A stretch of DNA of 64,000 bases from Paulinella micropora (Eukaryota > Cercozoa > Imbricatea > Euglyphida), in the NCBI GenBank assembly GCA_009731375.1, contig BJOX01000064.1:799313-863312 (forward strand), written 5' to 3'. The translations under genes and the position numbers were made by a program. This document shows, in pieces, positions 45,196 to 53,747 of the stretch (position 1 is its first letter; the number at the start of each line of letters is the position of its first letter). The notes under the pieces were generated by a model. That model was not told where the DNA came from and made no database searches. It was given only the letters and a program-made list of their open reading frames with translations.

Positions 45196-45386
45196 TGTTG
45201 GAACTAATAATTAATTAATAGTTATGGACCGGCCGTATCGGAGTAACGGTGTCGTTAGAGCCATTACTCATGATCCGGCCAGTCAAGTTACGTGGCGCGT
45301 CTGTTGGCGCCTCATTAAAGTTGTCAGTGTATGTTGAGAGTGTAGTTGCCAACATAGATTGCTTTATTAATAACAGTACTCTAACA
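45196..45386 (+). repeat. copia-2 3' LTR
   Basis: 191 bp, tgttggaac...ctaaca. Nearly identical to the 5' LTR, lacking 5 bp (tttct-type indel) near the middle. Confidence 0.93.
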
Positions 45387-45391
45387 GTAAT
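45387..45391. other. copia-2 target-site duplication (gtaat), right
   Basis: gtaat repeated from 35959-35963. Completes a copia-2 insertion of 9423 bp. Confidence 0.85.
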
Positions 45392-45748
45392 CAAATATAT
45401 ATCTGAAAATTAATTAGATTTGTAACTACTAATTCAAAATCTTAACATTAATTCACATTTGCTTAGAAGTTTTGCCACTTGGATGCATCAGTGCGCGGCT
45501 GCGTCAAGTGTTGCCTGGGTAATCCGGCTTTTCTGCACAAGTGTTGCCTGGATAATCCGGCTTCTCCTGGAGCTATCGCGGCCCGGCTCGAGACATCTTC
45601 CTCGCACGCCACCGCTTCCCCGTCCTCACTCGCCTCTCTTTCTCACCCCACCGCTCAACCTCCACGCGGACGGGCGATCCGCTTTCCAGCAAACTTCACG
45701 AAGGGGTGCAAGATCCTCTGGGCTTTACCGGTACTAAAGGGTGGACAA
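45392..45748. other. AT-rich flank passing into GC-rich LINE 5' side
   Basis: AT-rich to about 45470, then abruptly GC-rich. A 26-bp segment (aagtgttgcctgg, then taatccggctt) is repeated at about 45508 and 45539. The 5' end of the giant LINE should lie here or slightly downstream; I see no target duplication because the 3' end is not in the window. Confidence 0.45.
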
Positions 45749-46460
45749 ACAGAGCCAGGACAGTGAGTGGCCGCATACGTCCCTGACTGTGCGGTCGCTT
45801 AACGGTCCAGGCGCGTTGTTTCGCCCTTATCTTTCTAGTCCGGCCAGAGGAAACTGTGTCTTGCCCTCCGCCGGGCACTGTCCTACAGGCAGAGCGCATC
45901 TAGGATCAAGAGTCCAGTGACAGGAAAGACAGTGTCCGCACCCGACTGTGCCGGTGTGGCCGCTGATCGGTCCAGACACTGGGCCCCTGTCTCTAGAGTG
46001 GTGGCTCGCCCGAGGAGTAATCACAGTGTTCGGTTCTCCTGGTCCCTTCCCTCGCCGTACCCCTCCGAACGGCGGTTTCCTGGGAAGTGACGCGCCTGTC
46101 GACACTACCTTGCTAGCACAGTACCCGTGACGCCAGGGATTGCTGGGCCAGGGAAGACGGTGGCTGTAACCCACGTGGAGGGTACGGTCGCTGAACGTCT
46201 CAGGCACTCTCTCTTCCTTCCTGTCTCTGGTTACAGGCCGGTATTAGGTCTTCGTGTCAGGCTACCTGGTAGGCCCGCCGCATACGAGCCCAAACCAGGC
46301 CCCGTGAAGTTCCGTGACTTCTGGCACAGCCCCGACTGCCTTGAGTGTTGGTGGTAGCCAGGTCTGACGAACCAGGGAAGGCAGTGACCGTCACCCCTGT
46401 GTGTGGTGTGGCCGCTGACCGTTCCAGGTACGCTTTTCTGGGTCCTACCATCACACCTGC
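45749..46460 (+). repeat. degenerate repeats in the LINE 5' region
   Basis: Four diverged copies of a unit, recognisable near 45755, 45921, 46150 and 46370: an (a)gggaag(a/g)c(a/g)gtg segment, then about 40-55 bp later ggccgctgaccg-type sequence (tcgcttaacggtccagg, ccgctgatcggtccag, tcgctgaacgtctcagg, ccgctgaccgttccagg). Spacing is about 165-230 bp. Tandem 5' UTR units carrying promoter activity are known in some LINEs; here that role is only inference. Confidence 0.55.
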
Positions 46461-48754
46461 AGAGACTGGACCCACGTGCCCGTCACTCAAGCTGGAATCG
46501 ATTACGCTTTACCGAGATGCGGTCAAGCCGCCATCGCCAGGCCAGGCGTAGTCAGCGATCTAGGCAGACTGGGGCCCCGAGGCCTAGAAACCTGGACGTG
46601 AAAACCCAGTCCAGCGCTGACACCTCTCCGCCACCTTTCCCAGTATGGCCCATGGGCGCCTTTCTCTCTGCACTCGCAAGTCTGCTCCAGCCACTACTGG
46701 GTTCTTTCGTGAGGACCCCCAACGGCTTCCTGGGGGGACACGTCCTGGCGGAAGCGGGGCGCGCCCTAAACCGATCGGCCGCGACTCAACTGGCCCACAA
46801 ACCTGTTGCGGCGCAAGGGCTGGCTATCCTCTACCGCCACATTATTGATCTGGACCCGCGTTTCCAGCATCCCGTTCTGGAGGAACAAGCGGCGCAGTTG
46901 GGATCACAGTACCGTATTCAGGTTCCACCGGCGGCACGCATTCAGGCGCGGACTGACGACCTGAAGCATGCCCTACGGCTCATCCTCCGCGACCTATGTA
47001 CTAGCCCGGCGGCTTCGCTACACTACAGACCGCCTACCGAGGAGGACTGGCTCCATGCGCCTGCGGCACCGGGGACCCCTGCCCGTCAACAGCTACAGCT
47101 CCGATGGAAACGCGAACATGTTTGTGCCACCTGTCATTGGTACCATGTCTCATCGAACGCCTGCAGCCCACTTCTGGAGGTCACGGCCCCTCCACAGCCC
47201 ACGGACGGGAAGTCCCCAGAGCCCACGGGAAACCCCCCCTCCGTTGCGGACTCCCCTTCGATTCGCCTCGAATCCCTCATCGAGGCTCTACTTCGGCCGG
47301 GAGCGCGACAGTTGGGGTACGGGAACCTCTCATGCTACTGCTCCCAGCAACAAGATAGGGTAATCTCCTCCCGGGTATCCCTGGACTCTCCGCCCCCTCC
47401 TTTCCTTTTCGTCATCATCAACCGTCCAGAGACCCCTCGAGGACCTACGGAACCTCCGCGCATCAACGACACCCCGATCCTGGCCCCTTTTTCGCTGGAG
47501 ATGTCTCCTTTTTTCCCTGCCTGCTACATGACGGCGAAGACAGGAAAATACATCCGGACGAGGGGCGTCACTTTCCACCCGGAGGAGTACAAGGACAGCA
47601 AGCTGAGGTATCGGTCTTTTGGATGTCAAGATGCTACATTCCCACGGAGCTTCCTGGATTATGATGGGGAACGCAAGCACCCGAGATACACCACTCACCG
47701 TCAGAGTCACCTTTGTGTTGGACTGCTCCCGGGAACGATCATACCACTAGGTGGAGCACTAGTAGCCATCCTCTACCAGCGCGCCGACACCATCGAAGGC
47801 AAAGTCCATGACTTCCCAACCATGGAGGTACCGCTCCCAACTCATACTGCGGATCTTTTCTCAGCCCTTAATCGGAACCCCCCACCTCCGATTCACACTT
47901 ACATCCCCCCCTGCCCTTCGTTATACCACACCTGGACGGAGGGACGGGTAATCTCTATCCAACCACCTCTCTTGCCCTCGAAGCGTGATCACAACCAACG
48001 CCGCATTTGCCCGTGGGAAAACCTCTACTTAACCATTTGCAGAGTCGTCCTCTCCTCCAAACCCTCGTCCCCTCCCCGAACCCTGGTAGCAGCGCCGGAC
48101 GAACACGACATAATCGGATACCATGGCGGCGGAACGTTCGTAGCACCAGCACCGAGGGGCTCAGCCATCACAGCGGCGTTCCCCCAATCCCTCTGGGACT
48201 GGCTCAGGAGTGTCTTTCGCTGCCGTGTTAACGCCGGACTCATCTACGCCCTCCCACGGGGCACAGGTGAGGACACGAAAATGCCCTGGGATCTCTCCCA
48301 GGACTTCAGCACCAGCCTGCCAAACGAATTTTTTGTGGAGGTCCTTCTGACGGATACACCCCACGACTTCACCGTCTCCCCTCTGTTCACCCACCTCCAG
48401 GGATACCCACCCCCTCCTCCCCTCCTTCCCCTGGCCCTGCCCCCCCCCCCCCCCGACGGGAGGGACACGGATCTTTCTATGCCACCGTCTCTCGGTACGC
48501 CGCCCCGATCTGGCCCAACGAGTTCCCGTCCTAGCTTGGGGAGTCCGCTTCATGCACCTCCCCCGGTGGGCGGAATTCTCCCGAGTGGAACAAAGGCTCT
48601 TCCGCAATTCCCTGCCTCACCTGAGGGACGCTGTGGAGCCATTTCCTGGCACGCCGCCGCGGAACCCTACCCCTGCTCATCCAGACCCCCCCCCTGGGAC
48701 TATTCCTTTGACCAACAGGGAGTCGTCAAGACGGGGCCTGGTGACCCACCTTAA
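46403..48754 (+). CDS. LINE ORF A, unknown protein with a possible USP-finger-like Cys region
   Basis: 783-aa frame, GC-rich like all of 45.7-64 kb. The first about 80 residues overlap the 5' repeats, so a later start, for example at about 46651 (MGAFLSALA), is likely. Residues about 235-250 carry a CATC motif, and about 310-345 carry a CYC pair followed by VSLDSPPPPFLFVIINR. This order (Cys pair, amphipathic LESLIEALL helix, second Cys pair, beta strand ending in an Arg) resembles the zinc-finger part of ubiquitin-specific proteases. I see no convincing catalytic Cys box or His box, so it may be a non-catalytic relative or something else. The C-terminal third is Pro-rich and ends after a 15-C run (48440-48454). 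Overlaps ORF B by about 200 nt in another frame. Confidence 0.5.
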   Translation: MVWPLTVPGTLFWVLPSHLQRLDPRARHSSWNRLRFTEMRSSRHRQARRSQRSRQTGAPRPRNLDVKTQSSADTSPPPFPVWPMGAFLSALASLLQPLLGSFVRTPNGFLGGHVLAEAGRALNRSAATQLAHKPVAAQGLAILYRHIIDLDPRFQHPVLEEQAAQLGSQYRIQVPPAARIQARTDDLKHALRLILRDLCTSPAASLHYRPPTEEDWLHAPAAPGTPARQQLQLRWKREHVCATCHWYHVSSNACSPLLEVTAPPQPTDGKSPEPTGNPPSVADSPSIRLESLIEALLRPGARQLGYGNLSCYCSQQQDRVISSRVSLDSPPPPFLFVIINRPETPRGPTEPPRINDTPILAPFSLEMSPFFPACYMTAKTGKYIRTRGVTFHPEEYKDSKLRYRSFGCQDATFPRSFLDYDGERKHPRYTTHRQSHLCVGLLPGTIIPLGGALVAILYQRADTIEGKVHDFPTMEVPLPTHTADLFSALNRNPPPPIHTYIPPCPSLYHTWTEGRVISIQPPLLPSKRDHNQRRICPWENLYLTICRVVLSSKPSSPPRTLVAAPDEHDIIGYHGGGTFVAPAPRGSAITAAFPQSLWDWLRSVFRCRVNAGLIYALPRGTGEDTKMPWDLSQDFSTSLPNEFFVEVLLTDTPHDFTVSPLFTHLQGYPPPPPLLPLALPPPPPDGRDTDLSMPPSLGTPPRSGPTSSRPSLGSPLHAPPPVGGILPSGTKALPQFPASPEGRCGAISWHAAAEPYPCSSRPPPWDYSFDQQGVVKTGPGDPP

Positions 48755-50225
48755 ACTTTCCAGCCCGAAAAGTTGTTACTTCTTTCATGTGGCCCAATTC
48801 GAGGATACCAGCTTCCCCAAGTCGACTGGTCCCCGGGCTCATCGGACCATTGCCATTCTTCCTTGGCCCTGCGAGCAAACGGAATCTACCATTCGTTCTA
48901 CGCTTCAGGAGGCAGGCCTGGAATTTGGATGCGCCTGGCTCGAATTACCCGATCGCGCTGACGTAGTACCCCACCCTGCGGCCCCCACCCGACTTGATCA
49001 CTGCGCCCTCATGTCCCTGCGGGTTCCCGGGACCTATACGCATGGTACTGTTTGCGGACCACCAAACCGCCGACTCCTCCCACCCTCGATCCTGATATTT
49101 GACCAACGGTTGATCTGCAAACTCCTTCACTGGGAGTGGCCCCTTGCCCCCGGGAGCCACGAATGGAACAGGGAGACGCTCGATCCCCTCACCGCCGGGG
49201 CCAATCTCCGCCTGTTCCGACGTCTTCATGCCAACTGCAGCCACGAGGCCCCCGTGCCAACTCGCCCCCCTGACCCGACACCGGGCCAGGCTCTACTCCT
49301 GCTGGATGCTTACGTCGCCCGCTCGTCCAGCTGGAGCGAGTCCTTATTCCAGTTAGAACGTGCCCTCCTTTTGGGTAGTATTCGGGGCGCCCCTGCGGAG
49401 CGAAGATCGGTGGAATTCAGCATCTTCTACGATGGATCTGCCATCCACACCTCTCCAGGGGATAGTCTACCCGATGTTCGACAGGCCCTCAACGCTCTTG
49501 GCACCGTCAACCGGCTGGTGTCTATTCCACGCACCACCCGTTCAGAGACTTTCCTCCCTGGAGGACCCGACCGTCGACAATGGGCCGCCTCCTACCAGGT
49601 GACTTTCCTGTCACATGCCGTGGCAGCCTACAGCGTAAATACCTTCATCCATGGGGACAAGTGGACGGCAGGTGGAGAACGCTTCATTCCCTTCTCTCCA
49701 CCTCCCACCGACGAGGAGGTTATCGCGGCGGAAAGTGCGGAGTGGGAACAGGCCCAAGAGCGGCTACGTGGTCGTTGCACCCGTGAGGCCATAATCCAAC
49801 CGCCCACAACTTACCGCGACACCCCCGCCCCGGGGGCCATCGAGGCGCTCCCGGCCTGGAAGGAGCTACAGAGCAGGCAGAATTTCCGCCAAGAGTTTGC
49901 GATCCTCGGCTCCCATCCCTCCAACCACACCTACATCGGGTTTGGTAGAGGCGGAGTTGGAATGCACAGCTCGGGGCAGCCTATCTCGAAGAATTTTCAG
50001 GAGGTCAACTTTATCCCGGAGGGGAAGTCATGGGCTAGCATCCAAAAACGGATCCCCAAAGGGTCCAGCTGGGCTGGAATGGCCTACAGAGTGGGACTAA
50101 CGGCGCTGCTCCCTTTTCAGACAGGCGAGGTGTGGGACTCAGACCCTCCTTTCCCCAGCCCATGGGGAAAGAAGCAGATTCCTATACTACGCCCAGACCA
50201 GCCGTGCGACTGCTCTTCCCTATAG
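48552..50225 (+). CDS. LINE ORF B, unknown protein
   Basis: 557-aa frame. It overlaps the end of ORF A, which suggests either frameshifting near the poly-C run upstream or a separate start. The first about 60 residues are Pro-rich. After that the sequence is protein-like and not low-complexity (for example CAWLELPDRADV, LRLFRRLHANC, SVEFSIFYDGSAIH, SYQVTFLSHAV). I do not recognise a family. It belongs to the same strand-coherent array as the LINE ORFs around it, so it is probably an accessory protein of the element. Confidence 0.5.
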   Translation: MHLPRWAEFSRVEQRLFRNSLPHLRDAVEPFPGTPPRNPTPAHPDPPPGTIPLTNRESSRRGLVTHLKLSSPKSCYFFHVAQFEDTSFPKSTGPRAHRTIAILPWPCEQTESTIRSTLQEAGLEFGCAWLELPDRADVVPHPAAPTRLDHCALMSLRVPGTYTHGTVCGPPNRRLLPPSILIFDQRLICKLLHWEWPLAPGSHEWNRETLDPLTAGANLRLFRRLHANCSHEAPVPTRPPDPTPGQALLLLDAYVARSSSWSESLFQLERALLLGSIRGAPAERRSVEFSIFYDGSAIHTSPGDSLPDVRQALNALGTVNRLVSIPRTTRSETFLPGGPDRRQWAASYQVTFLSHAVAAYSVNTFIHGDKWTAGGERFIPFSPPPTDEEVIAAESAEWEQAQERLRGRCTREAIIQPPTTYRDTPAPGAIEALPAWKELQSRQNFRQEFAILGSHPSNHTYIGFGRGGVGMHSSGQPISKNFQEVNFIPEGKSWASIQKRIPKGSSWAGMAYRVGLTALLPFQTGEVWDSDPPFPSPWGKKQIPILRPDQPCDCSSL

Positions 50226-50429
50226 ACCCCTCGCCCCCACCCAAGGGGCCGGTGGATTACCCTGCCCCCCTCTCCTGGCTCTTCTCCTGGCTCTTCTCCC
50301 CGTCTCCCGGCCCCCGTCGCCCGACCGGAGGCCCCAGGCATCCGGCAGAAACGAGTCCCCCTACTGGAGCAAATCCGGGCCCCTGAGACTCAGCGCCGCT
50401 TCATTTCCGCCTTTCCGCTAGGGTGGGTC
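50226..50429 (+). other. short spacer between LINE ORFs B and C
   Basis: GC-rich, Pro/Arg-rich in other frames; it contains two near-identical ctggctcttctc units at about 50274-50297. The frame of ORF C is not obviously open through it. No separate gene. Confidence 0.4.
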
Positions 50430-53400
50430 ATGCTTACTGCTCACGCCCGAAGATGGAAGCGGCTCCCTGTTGAACTTCCAAAGAGTGGCGCAGAAGGGCG
50501 CCATTGGCTACGACCACTGTCAGACGATATGTGCCCCGCTCATGCTGGTCCCATTTCCATGGATCTGGAGACACGCCGAGATCTTTGGCACAAGGCCCTA
50601 AACAGTGTCTTCCCATCGGTGGACATGGCAGGCAGCCCCCCCTCTTCACCGAGTCGGTACCGGCGCCGGCACAAACAGAACAAGAAGTCTGCCCTGGCCC
50701 CCCTGGAGGCCCCGACTGTTCCCAAGCCAACACCCAGCATCTGCCCGATCTGGACTCATGACACTGCTACGGAGGAAAGCTTTCATGTGCCAACGGCAGT
50801 AGTGGAGGAGGTGGAGAGTGGAGGATGGCTTCACACCGACGTGATACACTGGTTCATACGTGAGCTCGAAGTCCAGGCACGTACCAATCGATGTCTCCTT
50901 ATCGGACCCGATTTCTCTTGGAAAGTCCGGACCCCTGGGGAGTCTCGAAAGGACATCCTGTACATGGCTTTGAAGAACCAGCCCGTCGACCCGGGGTACG
51001 AGCATGTTCTCATCCCGCTTAACATCAGCGAACGTCACTGGGCACTCCTGGTGATTTCTACATCACTACGACGAAGAGGACCCGGCAGAGCAGTCGGCTC
51101 GGTGCCTGCAACGGCTAAGTCTGGATCACGAGACCTACCGCTCGTCCTCTTCTTGGACTCCTTACCATCCTGCACAGCGAGCTGCCCCAACTTCGATCTC
51201 AAACAGATCCTCACGTCATGGTATCAGAACCTTAATCGAGTGGGATTCCTCTCCACTTCACCGTTACCTGGATACATCTGTGTCCCTGTACCAAAACAGG
51301 AGGGGGGGCAGGATTGTGGCCTGCACATGCTCTTCCACCTGCAACGAGTAGCCCTGAACCCCTCGTGCCTTTCTGCCGACGCGCCCCTGTCCCTAGCAGA
51401 GATGCCGGATATGGGTGAGTTTCGTGGAAACGTCTTCCGGCGACTCAAGCATGCGCAGACCGTCCACCCAGAAATGACATCTCTCAGCAGTCCTCCTACT
51501 ACCGCGACGGATCAACCTGTGGAGTTCACACGGAAGGTCAAACGCGGCCATGCAGAATGGCGCATGCAGGTTATCGATGGGCGCGCTGGCAGGGACAAAG
51601 TTTTACCTCCCGCAAAACGACGCATTTGGGAAGTGACCGACCCATCAGCCTACCGAGATGTTCACCTCAACCGCGAACGTCACATACGGGCTGACCATGA
51701 GTTCGAGGCCCGGAACGCCCAAGTGACCCGGGCTTTTGCTAGCCTCCTGAACGGCACGCGGAAAACGAAGACCGCCATTCTTCGACGTCGGTTGTTCCTT
51801 CGCCTATCGCGGACGTTCCGGCTGACCCAGGCGGCCCTGTACTCTGACGCTTCCCAGGCTGGATACTGGAGCCCTCCCAGCTCGGATGACGAAGAAATTG
51901 ACGCGACATCCTTTCGCCTACACCTCGGCAACACTTCACAGGACAGACCAGAACGCGATAGGCAACAGAGATCCCCCTGGAGCCTTGGCCTAGTCCGGGA
52001 AGTGGGGATAGCGGAGACTTCCTTCACCCTTCAGGATAGAGAGATAATTGTGCTTGACTCCCTAGCGCCCTGGGAGTCGGGACCGGACCCACCGTCGCTA
52101 AGATCCGGTAAGGAGCCCCGATGCCTAGACCCCGCCGAGGACCCGGTCTCTGACATTAAGCCCCAGGTAGAAGTGGTATCGAGTTCGCCCGCACAGGCCG
52201 AGGACGGCCCCGGCCAACGGGAGGCCAAGAACTACGCACTCCAGGAGGACTCTGCCCCCCCCCGGATGTCAACGGAGACGAAGCTGCTCGCACCTATGGG
52301 GTTGTCGCCTGACCACACAGGGGTACGGATGTTCTCACCCCCCCCAGAAGTCAATCCGACAAGGGCGTCCATCGCGGAGACAATGGAGCCCAGCAGCGTA
52401 CCGACAGGAGATCAGCGCGTGTCGCCGACGTCAGAAATGTCCAAACGGATGGGAGACATAGTCGCTGCCACTCACCCCCCACGTCCGCCGGCGGATCCTG
52501 ACTGGAACGACGAGCTGCAAGGGGAGTGGGAAACCCTTTCTCCAGCCGAGAAGGTGGCGCAGATAAACCTCTTCGACTACCTGCTGGAGGAGGAGATGGA
52601 GGATTTTCCCGATGAAGCGGAGGGGAAGACAGAGAGGCGTCCGACCCCTCCACCTCCCTCGGATTCCGCGTTTATTGCCCCAGCTAAAGAGGACTTTCCC
52701 AGCAGAGGAGAGCCTGCCCCCGCTCGGTCTGTCCCACTGGCCCCTGGCTCCGGGAGCTCCGGATCACCACATCGCGCACCACCTTTTGCCGCCCCCCCTG
52801 TCCCCTCCAGGCCGCCCTCACCTCCCTTCCCACCTGGTACCTCTTCTGTGATCTCTATCTCTCCCCACATGGGGCCACCTTGCCCCTCAGTGGGACGCCC
52901 CACGCACACGGTCGCTGGCACCTCCCCCCTCATGCCTACCTCATCGCCCGCACCGCCTTACGTTCCGATCTCGCCCCCCACCGTTACCCCGGAGCCCGGG
53001 GACGCCTTTGGGCCCACCGAGACCCTGACGTCGCAGAGTCATGCAGGCACCCTTCGTGCCAAGGAGACGCCAGAAAAGAGGCAGGCTTTTCCAGCTCCCT
53101 CAGCACCCACAACCGTGGACCCCGCCCCGGATGGTAGTCCCAGCAGAAGGGAGTCCTCCTCCGAGAGCACCGCTCCACGGTCCGCTGGGCCCGCAGACCC
53201 TGACCCTCCCACTCTCGCAATGCCCCTTGCTCCTCTTTTGGACCCCCCTGACCTGGCCCTTTCGATTCTGGAGGTGACGGCCTCTCCAGCGGACATCCCC
53301 CCCATCCCCTCGACCTGGGGCAGACCTCCAGGGCATTGCCACGTACCAGTAGCCCCTTCTCCCTCTCCTGCCTTGCCTACTTCATCTGATACCGCCCCCC

Positions 53401-53468
53401 TTCCCAAATCACGGTCCCTTCTCCTGATTCGGGAAAGGAGGCAGTCAACGCGGTCGGGAGATCCCTGA
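50430..53468 (+). CDS. LINE ORF C with Ulp1/C48-type protease domain
   Basis: 1012-aa frame. Residues about 130-320 read as a Ulp1 (C48) cysteine protease: His203 in ERHWALLV, Asp243 in LFLDSLP, Gln290 in VPKQEGG, and Cys296 in QDCGLHML. These are the four catalytic positions, in the right order and with roughly normal spacing (His-Asp about 40, Asp-Cys about 53). Ulp1 enzymes cleave SUMO from proteins; in NeSL- and Utopia-type LINEs a C48 domain is encoded upstream of RT, where its role is not settled. Residues about 380-500 are basic. The rest (to 1012) is acidic then Pro/Ser-rich and probably disordered. The frame stops at 53468, but Pro-rich coding continues in another frame, so the true product may be longer. 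Confidence 0.8.
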   Translation: MLTAHARRWKRLPVELPKSGAEGRHWLRPLSDDMCPAHAGPISMDLETRRDLWHKALNSVFPSVDMAGSPPSSPSRYRRRHKQNKKSALAPLEAPTVPKPTPSICPIWTHDTATEESFHVPTAVVEEVESGGWLHTDVIHWFIRELEVQARTNRCLLIGPDFSWKVRTPGESRKDILYMALKNQPVDPGYEHVLIPLNISERHWALLVISTSLRRRGPGRAVGSVPATAKSGSRDLPLVLFLDSLPSCTASCPNFDLKQILTSWYQNLNRVGFLSTSPLPGYICVPVPKQEGGQDCGLHMLFHLQRVALNPSCLSADAPLSLAEMPDMGEFRGNVFRRLKHAQTVHPEMTSLSSPPTTATDQPVEFTRKVKRGHAEWRMQVIDGRAGRDKVLPPAKRRIWEVTDPSAYRDVHLNRERHIRADHEFEARNAQVTRAFASLLNGTRKTKTAILRRRLFLRLSRTFRLTQAALYSDASQAGYWSPPSSDDEEIDATSFRLHLGNTSQDRPERDRQQRSPWSLGLVREVGIAETSFTLQDREIIVLDSLAPWESGPDPPSLRSGKEPRCLDPAEDPVSDIKPQVEVVSSSPAQAEDGPGQREAKNYALQEDSAPPRMSTETKLLAPMGLSPDHTGVRMFSPPPEVNPTRASIAETMEPSSVPTGDQRVSPTSEMSKRMGDIVAATHPPRPPADPDWNDELQGEWETLSPAEKVAQINLFDYLLEEEMEDFPDEAEGKTERRPTPPPPSDSAFIAPAKEDFPSRGEPAPARSVPLAPGSGSSGSPHRAPPFAAPPVPSRPPSPPFPPGTSSVISISPHMGPPCPSVGRPTHTVAGTSPLMPTSSPAPPYVPISPPTVTPEPGDAFGPTETLTSQSHAGTLRAKETPEKRQAFPAPSAPTTVDPAPDGSPSRRESSSESTAPRSAGPADPDPPTLAMPLAPLLDPPDLALSILEVTASPADIPPIPSTWGRPPGHCHVPVAPSPSPALPTSSDTAPLPKSRSLLLIRERRQSTRSGDP

Positions 53469-53747
53469 CGTCGATCGAGCGGACCCCCAAGAGCCCCCCT
53501 ACGTTACCCATCCCTCTCCCTCCGGATCCGCCAGCTCCCCAGTACGACGCTGAGCCCGCTAGGCTGACGAACGACGAGACCCAGGGGACCAGTCGGAAGC
53601 CCATTCCCCCCCAGCCCCCCCTCGGAACCTTGGTCCATTCCCAGCGGGATACCAAGGAACCCCGGGAGGACCTCCGGACTGCGTGCTCCCGCCCGCCCCC
53701 TCCCCGGGAACCCCCCCCAGAAGTCCAACGATCGCGCCCCCCCACCG
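53469..53747 (+). CDS. Pro/Arg-rich coding bridge between ORFs C and D (frameshifted)
   Basis: In the third frame the sequence is open from before the ORF C stop to a TAG at about 53758 and gives Pro-rich protein in the style of both neighbours. The Arg/Ser-rich frame of ORF D then becomes open at about 53748. This suggests that C and D were one reading frame, broken by shifts at C-runs, or that frameshifting is used. A sequencing error in the C-runs is an alternative. Confidence 0.4.

Noticed and set aside
45392-45748. U2 snRNA gene as LINE target
   Set aside because: Some Ulp1-bearing LINEs insert in U2 snRNA genes, but no U2-like sequence is seen in the 5' flank. The 3' flank is outside the window, so this is not fully excluded.
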